DNA of 64,000 bases, from assembly GCF_036621415.1 (NCBI RefSeq), contig NZ_CP030941.1, forward strand, positions 1,538,501 through 1,602,500, written 5' to 3'. Position numbers and translations under genes: made by a program. The DNA is from Nitratireductor thuwali. Its GTDB lineage: Bacteria > Pseudomonadota > Alphaproteobacteria > Rhizobiales > Rhizobiaceae. Under the pieces are notes generated by a model. It ran no database searches. It worked only from the letters and a program-made list of their open reading frames with translations, and was not told where the DNA came from. Positions 1 to 7,838 of the stretch are shown one piece after another; position 1 is the first letter of the stretch, and the number at the start of each line of letters is the position of its first letter.

Positions 1-115
1 GATCGTTGCCCGCTATGGGCAAAGGCCCCCGGAAATCTGTGCCGGAATGTCAGATAGCGGGTCTTCCGACCGTCATTTCAATGAATCAACGTACATCCGG
101 ACAAAGGACATCGAA

Positions 116-391
116 ATGCACAGACGAACATTCTTAGCAGCGTCGGCTGCGACGGTTGCAGTTCCGGCACTCACCGCCACAGCTCAATCCAGCGGCACGG
201 AGAATGAAGTGAGCAAACATCCCGTTACAGGTTACGTCGAAGTAAATGACCTGCACATATATTACGAAAGCCACGGCAGCGGCGGCGTTCCGCTGGTGCT
301 GTTGCACCATTCTCACGGGTGGAAACCTCTCCGAAACGCAGTTCCGGACTCTGATCGGATAGCGATCAGATATCGCCCCATGATGAAGTAA
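116..391 (+). pseudogene. N-terminal fragment of a Tat-exported alpha/beta hydrolase
   Basis: Reading from the ATG at 116, the product opens with a twin-arginine-like signal (MHRRTFLAAS, then an Ala-rich hydrophobic stretch). It continues with the first strands of an alpha/beta hydrolase (VEVNDLHIYYESHGSG, PLVLLHH). Homology stops just after the oxyanion-loop strand and the frame runs into unrelated sequence to a stop at 391. Neither the nucleophile elbow nor the catalytic His is present, so it cannot be a working hydrolase. The break near 315 marks an old recombination point. The earlier in-frame ATG at 47 lacks the signal-peptide logic. Confidence 0.6.
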
Positions 392-429
392 ACTCCAAGC
401 AGAGGTCCGTTGGAAGAAGGAGCAGAGGA

Positions 430-864
430 ATGGACGCAAGAGCGGTAGCGGCAAACTTGTGGCGGGCATTTGGCTCGTTCGACCGCGATCAAATACGAGG
501 CATCCTGACCGAAGATGTGGAATGGATCGCGCCCAAGGATAACGCAACCGCAGTGGCATTGGGTGTGACCGACCATATGATTGGGCAAGACGCCATTGCC
601 GACTTCCTCCTGAACGATCTGCCAAAGCTGTTCAGCAACGGGATCGAGATCGACGTGATTTCAATCACCGCCGAAGGCTCGACCGTCGTCTATGAGCAAA
701 TGCAGAAGGCATCGCTCGTCAATGGGCGCCATTACGAGAACGGCTACGTTTTCATCCTCGAAGTGAGAGGCGCCCGGGTTTGCCGGATTCGGGAGTATAT
801 GGACACGCGAAAAGGGTATCGGATGGTGTTCGCGGAGGATTTGCCCGGCAGGATCGTGCCGTGA
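430..864 (+). CDS. SnoaL-like / NTF2-fold protein
   Basis: This 144-residue product has the cone-shaped NTF2/SnoaL fold pattern. An N-terminal helix is followed by FGSFDRDQIRGILTEDVEWIAP, a central GQDAIADFLLNDLPKLF segment and a strand-rich C-terminal half ending in REYMDTRKGYRMV. Family members are small isomerases, lyases or dehydratases, or simply ligand-binding proteins, so the substrate cannot be read from sequence. An AGAAGGAGCAGAGG purine stretch just upstream serves as ribosome binding site. It follows a truncated hydrolase and may have been part of the same stress locus before rearrangement. Confidence 0.75.
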   Translation: MDARAVAANLWRAFGSFDRDQIRGILTEDVEWIAPKDNATAVALGVTDHMIGQDAIADFLLNDLPKLFSNGIEIDVISITAEGSTVVYEQMQKASLVNGRHYENGYVFILEVRGARVCRIREYMDTRKGYRMVFAEDLPGRIVP

Positions 865-951
865 TAGGCACGCGCCACTCAGGCGCAGCCTCAATCAGCG
901 TATGAAGCCAGCGCAACCAGGCCGGCGCCTGATCTTCCGGCATCAACGCCG

Positions 952-1392
952 TTGATGCTCCGGCTCAGGCCAGGTTTTGATCGCGAAGTTGGAGAGGCTT
1001 GGCAGGATGACGATGACGGCAAGCTGGAGACAAAGATCGCTTCCATCGCGGCCGCCATCATCGTTGCCGGCGAGGTGAAGTTCAGGAAGGGCTTGCGCGA
1101 AGCAGAAGAGCGCGCTGAACAACAGCGACTGGAACAGGAGAAGCGGCGGCAAGAGCAGCTTGTCAACCGTCAACGCCTGCAGAACCTGCACACCAGCGTT
1201 GAGCTGCTACGCCAAGCCGAAAAGATTCGGGCACTGGTCGAGCGGGTGCAACGTGCGATCACAGAAGGCTCTTTGGACATCGACGCCGCGACGCTTTCAA
1301 CGTGGGAACGCTGGGCGCTTGCGGAAGCAGACAAGATCGATCCGATCCGTTCCGGGCAAGTCATGACGCATCTCAATGTGCCGCGACTATAG
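952..1392 (+). CDS. Hypothetical coiled-coil protein, probably a 3' fragment
   Basis: I do not recognise a named family. The 146-residue product has a charged, Glu/Arg/Gln-rich central stretch (about residues 45-75) that should form a long helix or coiled coil, followed by a compact helical tail with TWERWALAEADKIDP. The start is TTG or the ATG next to it, with no clear ribosome binding site. The protein begins mid-domain (RLRPGFDREVGEAWQDDD), so this is probably the C-terminal part of a larger protein cut by rearrangement. The neighbours on both sides are also partial genes. Confidence 0.4.
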   Translation: MMLRLRPGFDREVGEAWQDDDDGKLETKIASIAAAIIVAGEVKFRKGLREAEERAEQQRLEQEKRRQEQLVNRQRLQNLHTSVELLRQAEKIRALVERVQRAITEGSLDIDAATLSTWERWALAEADKIDPIRSGQVMTHLNVPRL

Positions 1393-1461
1393 AGGCTGGG
1401 AAGGAGGCCTGATCAAAATCAGAGAGTACGCACGCTTCGTCTAAGGAAGGCGCTGGTTCGC

Positions 1462-2100
1462 TTGGGTGACGTACAGCGGGCTTCGCCATCGGACCTTACG
1501 CCCCGGGCGATCGCCGACGATCTGCGCCGGCTACCGGTGCACCATGAGCACTACGCTGACGCATTGATGGTGGCGCATCTGATCGTCTTCGATTTGGGCC
1601 TTTCGATCCGGAGTGGCGGCGGCGGCGCCATCCTGCCCTCAATCCTCATCAATATGGCAGAGGTCTTCGAAGGATACATGCGCCGCGTGCTTGCGGATGG
1701 CCTTTCGAACGATGGTCGGATCGAGGTCAAGGATGGGAACAAGGGCGGCGACAGTGGCGCCAAGGTTTTGCTCTTCGATCCGGTCCAGGAAGGGCTGAAG
1801 AACCCCGACGCCACACCGGATATCATTATCGAGGTGGACGGCAAACCGTCGCTGGTAATCGATGCCAAATACAAGGCCGCTCCGAACGTCCCGGATCGCA
1901 GCGACGTCAACCAAGTGATTGTCTATGGCGAGAGGTATGGAACAGCTCGCGTCATGGTGCTGCATGCAGGCCGCCCGTCGACGGAGCTATGCGGTTCGAT
2001 CGGTGGATTCCAAGTCTACAACGGCATGACTAACCTTAACGCCACGCCGATTGAGGACGAAGAGGCAGCGTTCGTTGCCGCGGTTCGCGCCTTGCTCTGA
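1462..2100 (+). pseudogene. mcrC: McrC-type restriction endonuclease subunit, C-terminal part
   Basis: The 212-residue product matches the C-terminal nuclease half of McrC/LlaJI proteins. ILPSILINMAEVFEGYMRRVL is the helix before the nuclease. PDIIIEVDGKPSLVIDAKYK supplies the PD-(D/E)XK active site (Asp of PDI, Asp and Lys of DAKYK). McrC proteins are usually about 350-450 residues, so the N-terminal half that contacts the McrB GTPase is missing, and no mcrB is visible. McrBC cleaves modified DNA only as a complex, so this lone fragment is most likely inactive. It starts at a poor TTG codon. It is a relic of a defence locus, bordered downstream by a terminator and then an IS. Confidence 0.7.
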
Positions 2101-2145
2101 TCTCTATCAGCAGAAATGTTGCCGTGGCGTTGCCGCGCCAAAAAA

Positions 2146-2176
2146 GAAGCCCCGGCACGCAGCGCGGGGCTTCCTT
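2146..2176 (+). terminator. Rho-independent terminator after the mcrC fragment
   Basis: A 9-bp perfect stem GAAGCCCCG/CGGGGCTTC (2146-2154 and 2165-2173) with a 10-nt loop follows the stop at 2100. It is followed by a short, imperfect T-rich tail and preceded by an A run, so it may work in both directions. Confidence 0.75.
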
Positions 2177-2313
2177 CTATGCAGCTGATATTATTGGTTG
2201 AGCGACCTGAGACATAGGTGACGTTTTGTACCGGACACTGGAGTGCGCCCCTGAGGGTGGACAGATCGGACTGAAGGATTGACCAGCCTGTCGGGTTTTC
2301 GGAGAGAAGACCC

Positions 2314-2664
2314 ATGGCAAGGCACCGCAATCACAGCATCCAGTTCAAGCGCCAAATCGTGCAGGAGTATTTCTCCGGCGAGTCACTTCACGGCCTGGCG
2401 AGGCGTTACGACATCGCGCGCAACCTGATCCGCATCTGGATCCGCAAGCATGAGGAAGGCGCCTTTGACGAGGATGTTGAGGCCGTAGATCTGATTCAGG
2501 AATACGAGGCCCGGATCGCGGCCCTTGAACGGCTCGTCGGCAAGCAGGCTCTCGAGCTGGAGTTCCTAAAGGGGGCTCTGAAAAACGCACAGCGGCCGAA
2601 AAACGCGACTACATCCGTCATCACCGGCCCGGTGGCCTCTCCGTCGCCGAAGGATGCCGGCTGA
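2314..2664 (+). CDS. IS3-family transposase OrfA (outer element)
   Basis: OrfA supplies the DNA-binding N-terminus of the IS3 transposase. A helix-turn-helix (FKRQIVQEYFSGESLHGLARRYDIARNLIRIW) at residues 10-45 is followed by a leucine-zipper-like coiled coil (YEARIAALERLVGKQALELEFLKGAL). The true transposase is expected from a -1 frameshift near the A-rich AAAAAC at 2599-2604, where the orfB frame reads KRDYIRHHRPGG. The unshifted product ends at 2664 with a non-homologous tail. The element can no longer move by itself because orfB is truncated. Confidence 0.85.
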   Translation: MARHRNHSIQFKRQIVQEYFSGESLHGLARRYDIARNLIRIWIRKHEEGAFDEDVEAVDLIQEYEARIAALERLVGKQALELEFLKGALKNAQRPKNATTSVITGPVASPSPKDAG

Positions 2665-3389
2665 TGGGGATTGCGCGCTCGACTTACTATGACCACCCCC
2701 AGAAACAGGCCGACGACACTGCGATCGTGGAGGCGATGTTCGCGATCTGCGACGAGTTCGAATTCTACGGCTACCGTCGTGTCGGCGCCGCCCTGCGGCA
2801 ACAGGGCCTTGTCGTGAACCACAAGAAAATCCGGCGCCTGATGCGCGAGCATGATCTGCAGCCCAAGCTCCGGCGGCGCTTCGTTGTCACTACCGATAGC
2901 GATCACGACGGCCCAATCTTCCCCAACCTGGCAAAGGACTTTGTGTCGACCGGCCCAAACCAGCTTTGGGTCTCCGACATAACCTATGTGGCTGTGCCGG
3001 GCCGCTTCACTTACGTCGCCATCATTCTCGACGCCTGGTCGCGTTTGATCGTCGGCTACGCCATCGGCCGCTCGATCGACGCGCGCCTCACGATCACAGC
3101 CCTGACTGCAGCTATCCAGCGCCGAAAGCCGATGTCGGGCTTGATCCATCATTCCGACCGCGGTGGGCAATATGCGGCCGCTCTCTACCGTGAGACGCTG
3201 AGCCGCAATGGCCTGATCGGCTCAATGGGGCGCCGGGGCAATCCCTATGACAACGCCAAGGCCGAAAGCTTCATGAAGACGTTGAAGATCGAGGCGGTCT
3301 ATCCCATGGCCTTCGAAAACTTCGAGGAGGTCGCAGAATACCTTCCCCACTTGACGTGCTCCCCTGAAATGTCCTCGCTTTGTGGTTAG
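2664..3389 (+). pseudogene. IS3-family transposase OrfB (outer element), C-terminally truncated
   Basis: This is the DDE integrase core of the outer IS3 element. WVSDITYVAV holds the first Asp, HSDRGGQY the second and NAKAESFMKTLK the Glu. It opens with the usual GIARSTYYD helix and HTH_21-like YGYRRVGAALR. Homology extends to EEVAEYLPH at about 3352, where the inner element begins; the last residues ([12 protein letters not shown]) are read from it. About 40-45 C-terminal residues of a normal OrfB are gone. The orfB frame is open upstream of 2664 to about 2601, consistent with expression by -1 frameshifting from orfA. Confidence 0.8.
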
Positions 3390-3416
3390 TCTCTCTTTGG
3401 AGAGAGGAGACTGGCA

Positions 3417-3683
3417 ATGAAGCGATCGCGCTTTTCGGACGAGCAGATCATCGGCATTCTGAAGGAGCACCAGGCCGGGCTATCGGCGACGGAGCTGTGC
3501 CGCAAATACGGGATCAGCGACGCGACGTTCTACACCTGGCGCAAGAAGTATGGCGGCATGGAGGTCTCGGAGGCCAAGCGGCTGAGGGCGCTGGAGGAGG
3601 AGAATGCGCGCCTGAAGAAGCTTCTGGCGGAGTCGATGATGGACGTGTCGACGCTGCGCGAGATGCTGGCAAAAAACTTCTGA
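3417..3683 (+). CDS. IS3-family transposase OrfA (inner element)
   Basis: The 88-residue product is a typical IS407-type Orf[22 protein letters not shown] leads into a helix-turn-helix ([23 protein letters not shown]), then a leucine zipper ([21 protein letters not shown]) and the hallmark end [11 protein letters not shown]. It overlaps the orfB reading frame. A heptamer A AAA AAC at its last codons lets ribosomes slip -1 to make the OrfAB transposase. Confidence 0.9.
   Translation: MKRSRFSDEQIIGILKEHQAGLSATELCRKYGISDATFYTWRKKYGGMEVSEAKRLRALEEENARLKKLLAESMMDVSTLREMLAKNF
3671..3677 (+). other. Programmed -1 frameshift site
   Basis: The heptamer A AAA AAC sits in the orfA frame (gcA AAA AAC ttc tga). 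Slippage by -1 gives [11 protein letters not shown] and continues through orfB. This is the standard IS3-family arrangement. Confidence 0.75.
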
Positions 3684-4528
3684 CGCCCGGTTCGAGGAGA
3701 CAGGCCGTGGACTGGGCCATTGAAGAGAGGGGATATTCCCAACGCCGTGCGTGCGGTCTGGTGGGCATTGCGCCGCGCGTCTACCGCTACCGCTCGTCGC
3801 GGCCGGACGATGCCGGCCTGCGCAAGCGGCTGCATGAGCTGGCGGCGCAGCGCCGGCGCTTCGGCTACCGCCGCCTGCACCTGCTGTTGAGGCGGGAGGG
3901 CGTGACGGTGAACTGGAAGAAGCTCTATCGGCTCTACAAGGAGGAGCGGCTGACGGTGCGCAAGCGCGGCGGCCGCAAGCGAGCGCTCGGCACGAGAGCA
4001 CCGATGGCGATCCCGCAGGACCCCAACCAGCGCTGGAGCCTCGACTTCGTCTCCGACACGCTGACCGACGGCAGGCGCTTCCGCATCCTGTGCGTCATCG
4101 ACGACTTCAGCCGCGAATGCCTGGCAGCGGTGGTCGACAACTCGCTGTCCGGCGAGCGGGTTGCCCGCGAACTCGACCGCATTGCCGAGCCGCGCGGCTA
4201 TCCCTGCATGATCGTCTCCGACAACGGCACCGAGCTGACCTCCAACGCTATCCTGGGCTGGCAGGAGGAGCGGCAGGTCGAATGGCATTACATCGCGCCG
4301 GGCAAGCCGATGCAGAACGGTCTGGTGGAGAGCTTCATCGGGCGGCTCAGGGACGAATGCCTCAACGAGCGGCTGTTCACAAGCTACAGGCACGCCCGCG
4401 ACAGCATCGAGGAATGGAGGATCGACTACAATCTGAAGCGCCCACACACGAGCCTCGACGGGCTCACCCCGCACGAATTTGCAACCCGGTCGAGAACGGA
4501 CCACAACGTGAACAGGGCTAACCTATAG
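3671..4528 (+). CDS. IS3-family transposase OrfB (inner element)
   Basis: The catalytic half of the inner IS3 transposase, entered by -1 frameshift at 3671 or from the GTG at 3707 ([20 protein letters not shown]). It has the HTH_21 region ([17 protein letters not shown]) and the DDE core: [10 protein letters not shown] (first Asp), [11 protein letters not shown] (second Asp) and [17 protein letters not shown] (Glu). The C-terminal [19 protein letters not shown] is the usual rve_3 tail. Length and motifs are complete. Confidence 0.85.
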   Translation, partial: KKLLTPGSRRQAVDWAIEERGYSQRRACGLVGIAPRVYRYRSSRPDDAGLRKRLHELAAQRRRFGYRRLHLLLRREGVTVNWKKLYRLYKEERLTVRKRGGRKRALGTRAPMAIPQDPNQRWSLDFVSDTLTDGRRFRILCVIDDFSRECLAAVVDNSLSGERVARELDRIAEPRGYPCMIVSDNGTELTSNAILGWQEERQVEWHYIAPGKPMQNGLVESFIGRLRDECLNERLFTSYRHARDSIEEWRIDYNLKRPHTSLDGLTPHEFATRSRTDHNVNRANL

Positions 4529-4602
4529 GCGGGGACAAATAGGGGAGCACGTCACCACCCTCAGGGGCGCACTCCAGTCTCCGGGTCGTACAATGTTGAA
4601 AG

Positions 4603-4619
4603 TGGTTGCGGGGGCTCGC
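4603..4619 (+). repeat. 17-bp repeat, copy 1 (possible recombinase attachment core)
   Basis: The 17-mer TGGTTGCGGGGGCTCGC is identical to 32549-32565 in the same orientation, inside the 3' end of the serine recombinase gene. Here it lies within a dyad GGTTGCG/CGCAACC. On the minus strand both copies read ASPRN in frame with similar flanking residues. It may be an attachment-site core or a relic of a second recombinase 3' end. The element-boundary role is inference. Confidence 0.45.
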
Positions 4620-5093
4620 AACCCCCGATACCGACACTCGCTTTCTGTGCCCATATGATTTTCCTGTGCCAACTGCCGATGCTTGGCGTACCATGAGCGC
4701 TTTCTTTGGGACCGCCGCAGGCTTTGAACTGCGGTCGTTCCCGTCGGCGTGGGCATCGGCGTGGCCGAGCCCTTTGTGGTCGTTCCCGTCACGCCTCAGG
4801 AACGACCGTCGTGCGCCCCCAATCTCGCAAGTCAAAGCCATGTTGGCCAACCTCCAAAAGGCGTCGTCGCTTACGAAACATCCGAAGGCCAGCTGATAAT
4901 TCGGCGTATGCGTTCCAATCCCGCCCTATCCGCCAATTGCCTCGTCTTAAGAGCCTCGACAGGTTGTGGCCAGTTCAACTGCTCGAAGTCCTTCAGCCGC
5001 AACAGACCCCCGATTTCAGCATCCGGCCAACGGAGATCGACAAGACGCAGACCTCGAGCGCGACGTCACGGCCGGCTGTTTCCTAAGCGAACA
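4620..5093 (+). other. Intergenic, no gene seen
   Basis: About 470 bp between the IS end and the first regulatory site. Open frames here have no recognisable domain and no ribosome binding site. The stretch is probably debris from IS and recombinase activity. Confidence 0.5.
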
Positions 5094-5154
5094 GCAAGCC
5101 GTGCACCGTTGCAGCAGTCTGCGCGCCGCGCGATAGCGCTGGACCAGCTAGCGT
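5094..5154 (+). promoter_or_regulatory. AraC-type operator and promoter, site F
   Basis: Half-site 1 is GCAAGCCGTGCACC (5094-5107). After 6 bp comes half-site 2, GCAGTCTGCGCGCC (5114-5127), and 21 nt later a TAGCGT -10 box (5149-5154). The downstream half-site reaches into the expected -35 position, as in class II AraC/XylS activation. The predicted RNA has a leader of about 110 nt before the gene at 5271. Same layout as sites A, B, C and E. Confidence 0.65.
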
Positions 5155-5270
5155 GACGAATAACAAACGCTTTCGCGGACCGCCATCAGGGGCCAGACCT
5201 ATTCCGGTTCGCGCCGACGGAGCGGGGCGCCGTCAGTTCTTCCCGTTTCTCCGAAACAACAGGAATCAAA

Positions 5271-5717
5271 ATGAACAACAAGGCTGAAATCGAACAATCC
5301 GATCGCGGCTATCCGACAGGCATGGTCCTGTGGCTTCTTCGTGCGGAAGCACTGGCGATGTTCGCAGCAAGTACCGCTCTTTTCTTCTTCCTCGGCGGCG
5401 AGTTCTGGCTATTCGCCGTCCTATTCTTTGCGCCGGACCTCAGCTTCGTCGGCTACGTGTTAGGCAAAAAGGCGGGCGCGGCTCTCTACAACGTCGTCCA
5501 CAGCTACGCCCTGCCGGCCGTGCTGGCCATCACCGGTGTTCTGACCGGCCTTACGATCCTCTGGCAGATCGGCCTGATATTCGTGGCTCATGCCGCCTTC
5601 GACCGGAGCCTGGGCTACGGGCTGAAATACGCTGCCGGCTTCCGCCACACCCACCTCGGGCCGATCGGCAACCTGCCCAGGGCGGCGGCTACATTCGCTC
5701 AACAAGGAGACGTATGA
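5271..5717 (+). CDS. DUF4260 family membrane protein
   Basis: The 148-residue product has about four hydrophobic segments (LWLLRAEALAMFAASTALFFF, FWLFAVLFFAPDLSFVGYVLG, ALPAVLAITGVLTG, ILWQIGLIFVAHAAFDR) and ends with GYGLKYAAGFRHTHLGPIG. These are hallmarks of DUF4260 inner-membrane proteins, whose function is unknown. It is the first gene of the stress cluster and has its own copy of the shared regulatory site (5094). An AAACAACAGGAATC stretch precedes the ATG. Its repeated association with hydrolases and AraC regulators here suggests a role in envelope or solvent stress, which is inference. Confidence 0.8.
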   Translation: MNNKAEIEQSDRGYPTGMVLWLLRAEALAMFAASTALFFFLGGEFWLFAVLFFAPDLSFVGYVLGKKAGAALYNVVHSYALPAVLAITGVLTGLTILWQIGLIFVAHAAFDRSLGYGLKYAAGFRHTHLGPIGNLPRAAATFAQQGDV

Positions 5718-5836
5718 TGATGTCGTCTTCCATCCAATCCGGTTCGACGACCATCCAAACGCGTGGCTTGCCGGGTAGGACGGCGATTCCCCTACTCGTA
5801 TTGGTATCTGATGTCTCCGGTTCGGATGAAGAACCA

Positions 5837-5897
5837 GCAAGATCGGCACGTCGACGGCAGTCCCGGTGCCGCACGGCATTCAAACGATCGCTAATAT
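5837..5897 (+). promoter_or_regulatory. AraC-type operator and promoter, site A
   Basis: Half-sites GCAAGATCGGCACG (5837-5850) and GCAGTCCCGGTGCC (5857-5870) are separated by 6 bp. A TAATAT -10 box (5892-5897) begins after exactly 21 nt. It lies in the gene-free 5718-6049 gap, and the leader to the hydrolase start at 6050 would be about 146 nt. The rest of the gap shows no gene. Confidence 0.7.
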
Positions 5898-6049
5898 CAA
5901 GCCTCTCAACGCTGCTTGTCCTGTCCGCACCTGGGAAGGCGGTGGCTCAAACTGGACGCGGGATGACAGAAATTTGGAGCAGCATACCTACAATCCGGGC
6001 GTCTTTAACCCCTGCACCCCTCGAACCAAAACAGAGATAGGAGTTCATC

Positions 6050-6817
6050 ATGGCCAAGCTTGCTGCAACTGTTACTATTGCAACCGCACTTCTATCGGGC
6101 ACCGCCATTGCCGAACCGGCCAAGCCAACGATCGTCCTCGTGCACGGCGCGTTCGCCGACTCCTCCAGCTGGAATGGCGTCGTCGCCAGCCTCAAGAAAG
6201 GCGGCTACACGACAGTTGCGGTCGCGAACCCGTTGCGGAGTGTTTCCAACGATGCACGCGTGGTCTCGGACGTCGTTGCAAGCATCGCCGGGCCGGTGGT
6301 CCTCGTCGGCCATTCCTATGGTGGCCAGGTCATCTCGAACGCTGCGCAAGGGCGCGAAAACATCAAGTCTCTGGTCTATGTGGCGGCCTTCGCACCGGAT
6401 GCCGGGGAAGCTGCGGCAGAACTGGCCAGCAAGTTCCCTGGCGGGAAGCTCGGGGAAGCACTTGCGCCGCCCGTCAAGCTCTCGGACGGTGGGGTCGATC
6501 TGTACATCGATCAGGCGAAGTTCCACGATCAGTTCGCACACGACGTTCCGGCTGAAATAACTGTTCTGATGGCAGCGGGCCAACGGCCGATCACCGAAGC
6601 CGCGCTGTCGGAAAAGTCCGGCGAGCCGGCCTGGAAGTCGCTGCCGTCCTACTTCGTCTACGGCGACGGCGACAAGAACATCCCCGCCGAGGCACTCCGG
6701 TTCATGGCCGAACGCGCCGACTCCAAGAGCACGGTGGTTGTCGAGGGAGCGTCACATGTCGTTATGGTCTCGAACCCGCAGGTCGTCGCAGACCTAATCG
6801 AGGAAGCGGCCAAGTAA
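6050..6817 (+). CDS. Exported alpha/beta hydrolase
   Basis: The 255-residue product starts with a Sec signal peptide (MAKLAATVTIATALLSGTAIAEP, cleavage likely after AIA), so it should act in the periplasm. The alpha/beta hydrolase core is complete: oxyanion region VLVHGAFADSSSW, nucleophile elbow GHSYGG with Ser89, acid in VYGDGDKNIP and catalytic His in EGASHVV. It resembles esterases of the EstC/PHB-depolymerase-like alpha/beta group. The natural substrate is unknown, and a lactone or ester is plausible. A GATAGGAG ribosome binding site sits 5-6 nt before the ATG. It is probably co-transcribed with the RidA gene at 6872 from site A. Confidence 0.85.
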   Translation: MAKLAATVTIATALLSGTAIAEPAKPTIVLVHGAFADSSSWNGVVASLKKGGYTTVAVANPLRSVSNDARVVSDVVASIAGPVVLVGHSYGGQVISNAAQGRENIKSLVYVAAFAPDAGEAAAELASKFPGGKLGEALAPPVKLSDGGVDLYIDQAKFHDQFAHDVPAEITVLMAAGQRPITEAALSEKSGEPAWKSLPSYFVYGDGDKNIPAEALRFMAERADSKSTVVVEGASHVVMVSNPQVVADLIEEAAK

Positions 6818-6871
6818 GCTTGCTCACCTGCCCCACGCCAGGCCTGAATTCACTCAGCAAGGAGAAGTAGG

Positions 6872-7273
6872 ATGGAAAAGCCGGAATTCATTGTCACGCC
6901 TGGTTTCGGCGAGACCTTTCGCAACAACCTCCACTTCTCGACCGCGGTACGGATTGGGAACCGCCTGGAGACATCCGGTCAGGGCGGATGGAACGACGAT
7001 CTCGAAATTCCAGTGGCGATCGAGGACGAGATTGCAGCAGCGTTTGACAATATCGCGCTAGTTCTGGCGCAGGCGGGCGCATCCTGGTGTCAGGTCGTCC
7101 ATGTCAACACCTACCATGTCGGCGGCTTTCCACCCATCGTGAACGAGACGATCGTCCGTCTGTACCGACACCATATGCCTGACCATGCACCGATCTGGAC
7201 GCAGCTCGGCGTAGAGGCGCTGGGCCTTCCCGCGATGCGCTTTGAAATGCGGGTGACCGCTATTACCGACTAG
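6872..7273 (+). CDS. RidA family (YjgF/YER057c/UK114) protein
   Basis: The 133-residue product has the RidA fold: HFSTAVRIGNRLETSGQGG, a central helix AAAFDNIALVLAQAGASWCQVVHVNTYHV, and the terminal strand LPAMRFEMRVTAITD. RidA proteins deaminate reactive enamine and imine intermediates. The active-site Arg of canonical RidA lies in a C-terminal strand motif R-x-x-V/I; here the region reads ALGLPAMRFEM, so an Arg is present in a shifted context typical of the Rid1-7 subfamilies. Expect imine or related hydrolysis, not certain 2-aminoacrylate deamination. AAGGAGAAGTAGG precedes the ATG, 54 bp after the hydrolase. Confidence 0.85.
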   Translation: MEKPEFIVTPGFGETFRNNLHFSTAVRIGNRLETSGQGGWNDDLEIPVAIEDEIAAAFDNIALVLAQAGASWCQVVHVNTYHVGGFPPIVNETIVRLYRHHMPDHAPIWTQLGVEALGLPAMRFEMRVTAITD

Positions 7274-7350
7274 GATCGCTTCAGTCGACGCAGCGATCTG
7301 AATCGGAATCCTGGTCAGGGCGGCACAGCGCTTCAATTCGGCGAGAGCCC

Positions 7351-7411
7351 GCAAGATTGGCACCGTCATCGCAGTTTCTGCGCCGCAGCGATCAAGCACA
7401 GGCACTAGCGT
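7351..7411 (+). promoter_or_regulatory. AraC-type operator and promoter, site B
   Basis: Half-sites GCAAGATTGGCACC (7351-7364) and GCAGTTTCTGCGCC (7371-7384) have start-to-start spacing of 20 bp. A TAGCGT -10 box (7406-7411) begins 21 nt after the second half-site. It drives the XapX-isochorismatase-amidohydrolase-MFS operon with a leader of about 129 nt. The rest of the 7274-7546 gap is empty. Confidence 0.7.
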
Positions 7412-7546
7412 AAGTTTTCCAATGCTGACCCGCTTGGAAGCTGTGCGGCGCCCGATGCCTCCGTGGCAGCGGTGCTAGCAACCCGCGCCAGACCTTCATT
7501 GCTGGGTAGAGCTTAGACCTCAGGTATCTCACCAGGAGATCAATCC

Positions 7547-7798
7547 ATGAGCCCGATTCACCCTTACATCCTTTCACTGATCGTCGGTCTCGGGATCGGC
7601 GTGATCTACGGCCTTGTCTCGGTCCGCTCGCCAGCCCCGCCGATCATCGCGCTGCTCGGGCTTCTGGGCATGCTTGCAGGGGAGGCCGGTGTCCAGTGGC
7701 TGAAGGGCCATACGAACCTCGTCCAGGCGGTCCTGCACGAAAAATCCTTCGCCCTTCGACGCGCCGACGAGGCGGCGAAAAAAGGCGACGTCGCCTGA
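7547..7798 (+). CDS. XapX domain (DUF1427) small membrane protein
   Basis: An 83-residue protein with two hydrophobic segments (YILSLIVGLGIGVIYGLVSV and PPIIALLGLLGMLAGEAGVQWL), with RSPAPP between them. This is the XapX/DUF1427 signature. Function is unknown; it is often found beside isochorismatase and amidohydrolase genes, as here. An ACCAGGAGATC ribosome binding site precedes the ATG. It is the first gene of the site B operon, 40 bp before the isochorismatase gene. Confidence 0.85.
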   Translation: MSPIHPYILSLIVGLGIGVIYGLVSVRSPAPPIIALLGLLGMLAGEAGVQWLKGHTNLVQAVLHEKSFALRRADEAAKKGDVA

Positions 7799-7838
7799 GC
7801 GCCGATCATCGTTCACATCATCCGGAAAGCGAGAGCCG

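Larger units (their letters stand above)
3353..4554 (+). mobile_element. IS3-family element (inner, IS407-like)
   Basis: Terminal inverted repeats start with TGACGTGCTCCCCT at 3353 on the plus strand and at 4554 on the minus strand, then continue imperfectly. The 1.2-kb element carries orfA and orfB with an intact-looking slippery site and DDE core, so it could be active. The flanks (act, cca) give no target duplication, consistent with a deletion next to it that removed the end of the outer orfB. Confidence 0.8.
2227..4592 (+). mobile_element. IS3-family element (outer), interrupted and deleted
   Basis: The left end TGTACCGGACACTGGAGTGC and the right end, read on the minus strand from 4592 (TGTACGACCCGGAGACTGGA), share the core ACTGGAGTGCGCCCCTGAGGG as terminal inverted repeats. 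Inside are orfA and orfB of an IS3 transposase. A second IS3-type element sits at 3353-4554, and orfB homology stops where it begins. Only 38 bp of the outer element remain on the far side, too few to encode the missing C-terminus of orfB, so sequence was lost. The flanks (ttt on the left, atg on the right) show no 3-bp target duplication. Confidence 0.75.

Noticed and set aside
3530..4504. 324-codon open frame on the minus strand
   Set aside because: Antisense of the IS3 inner transposase.
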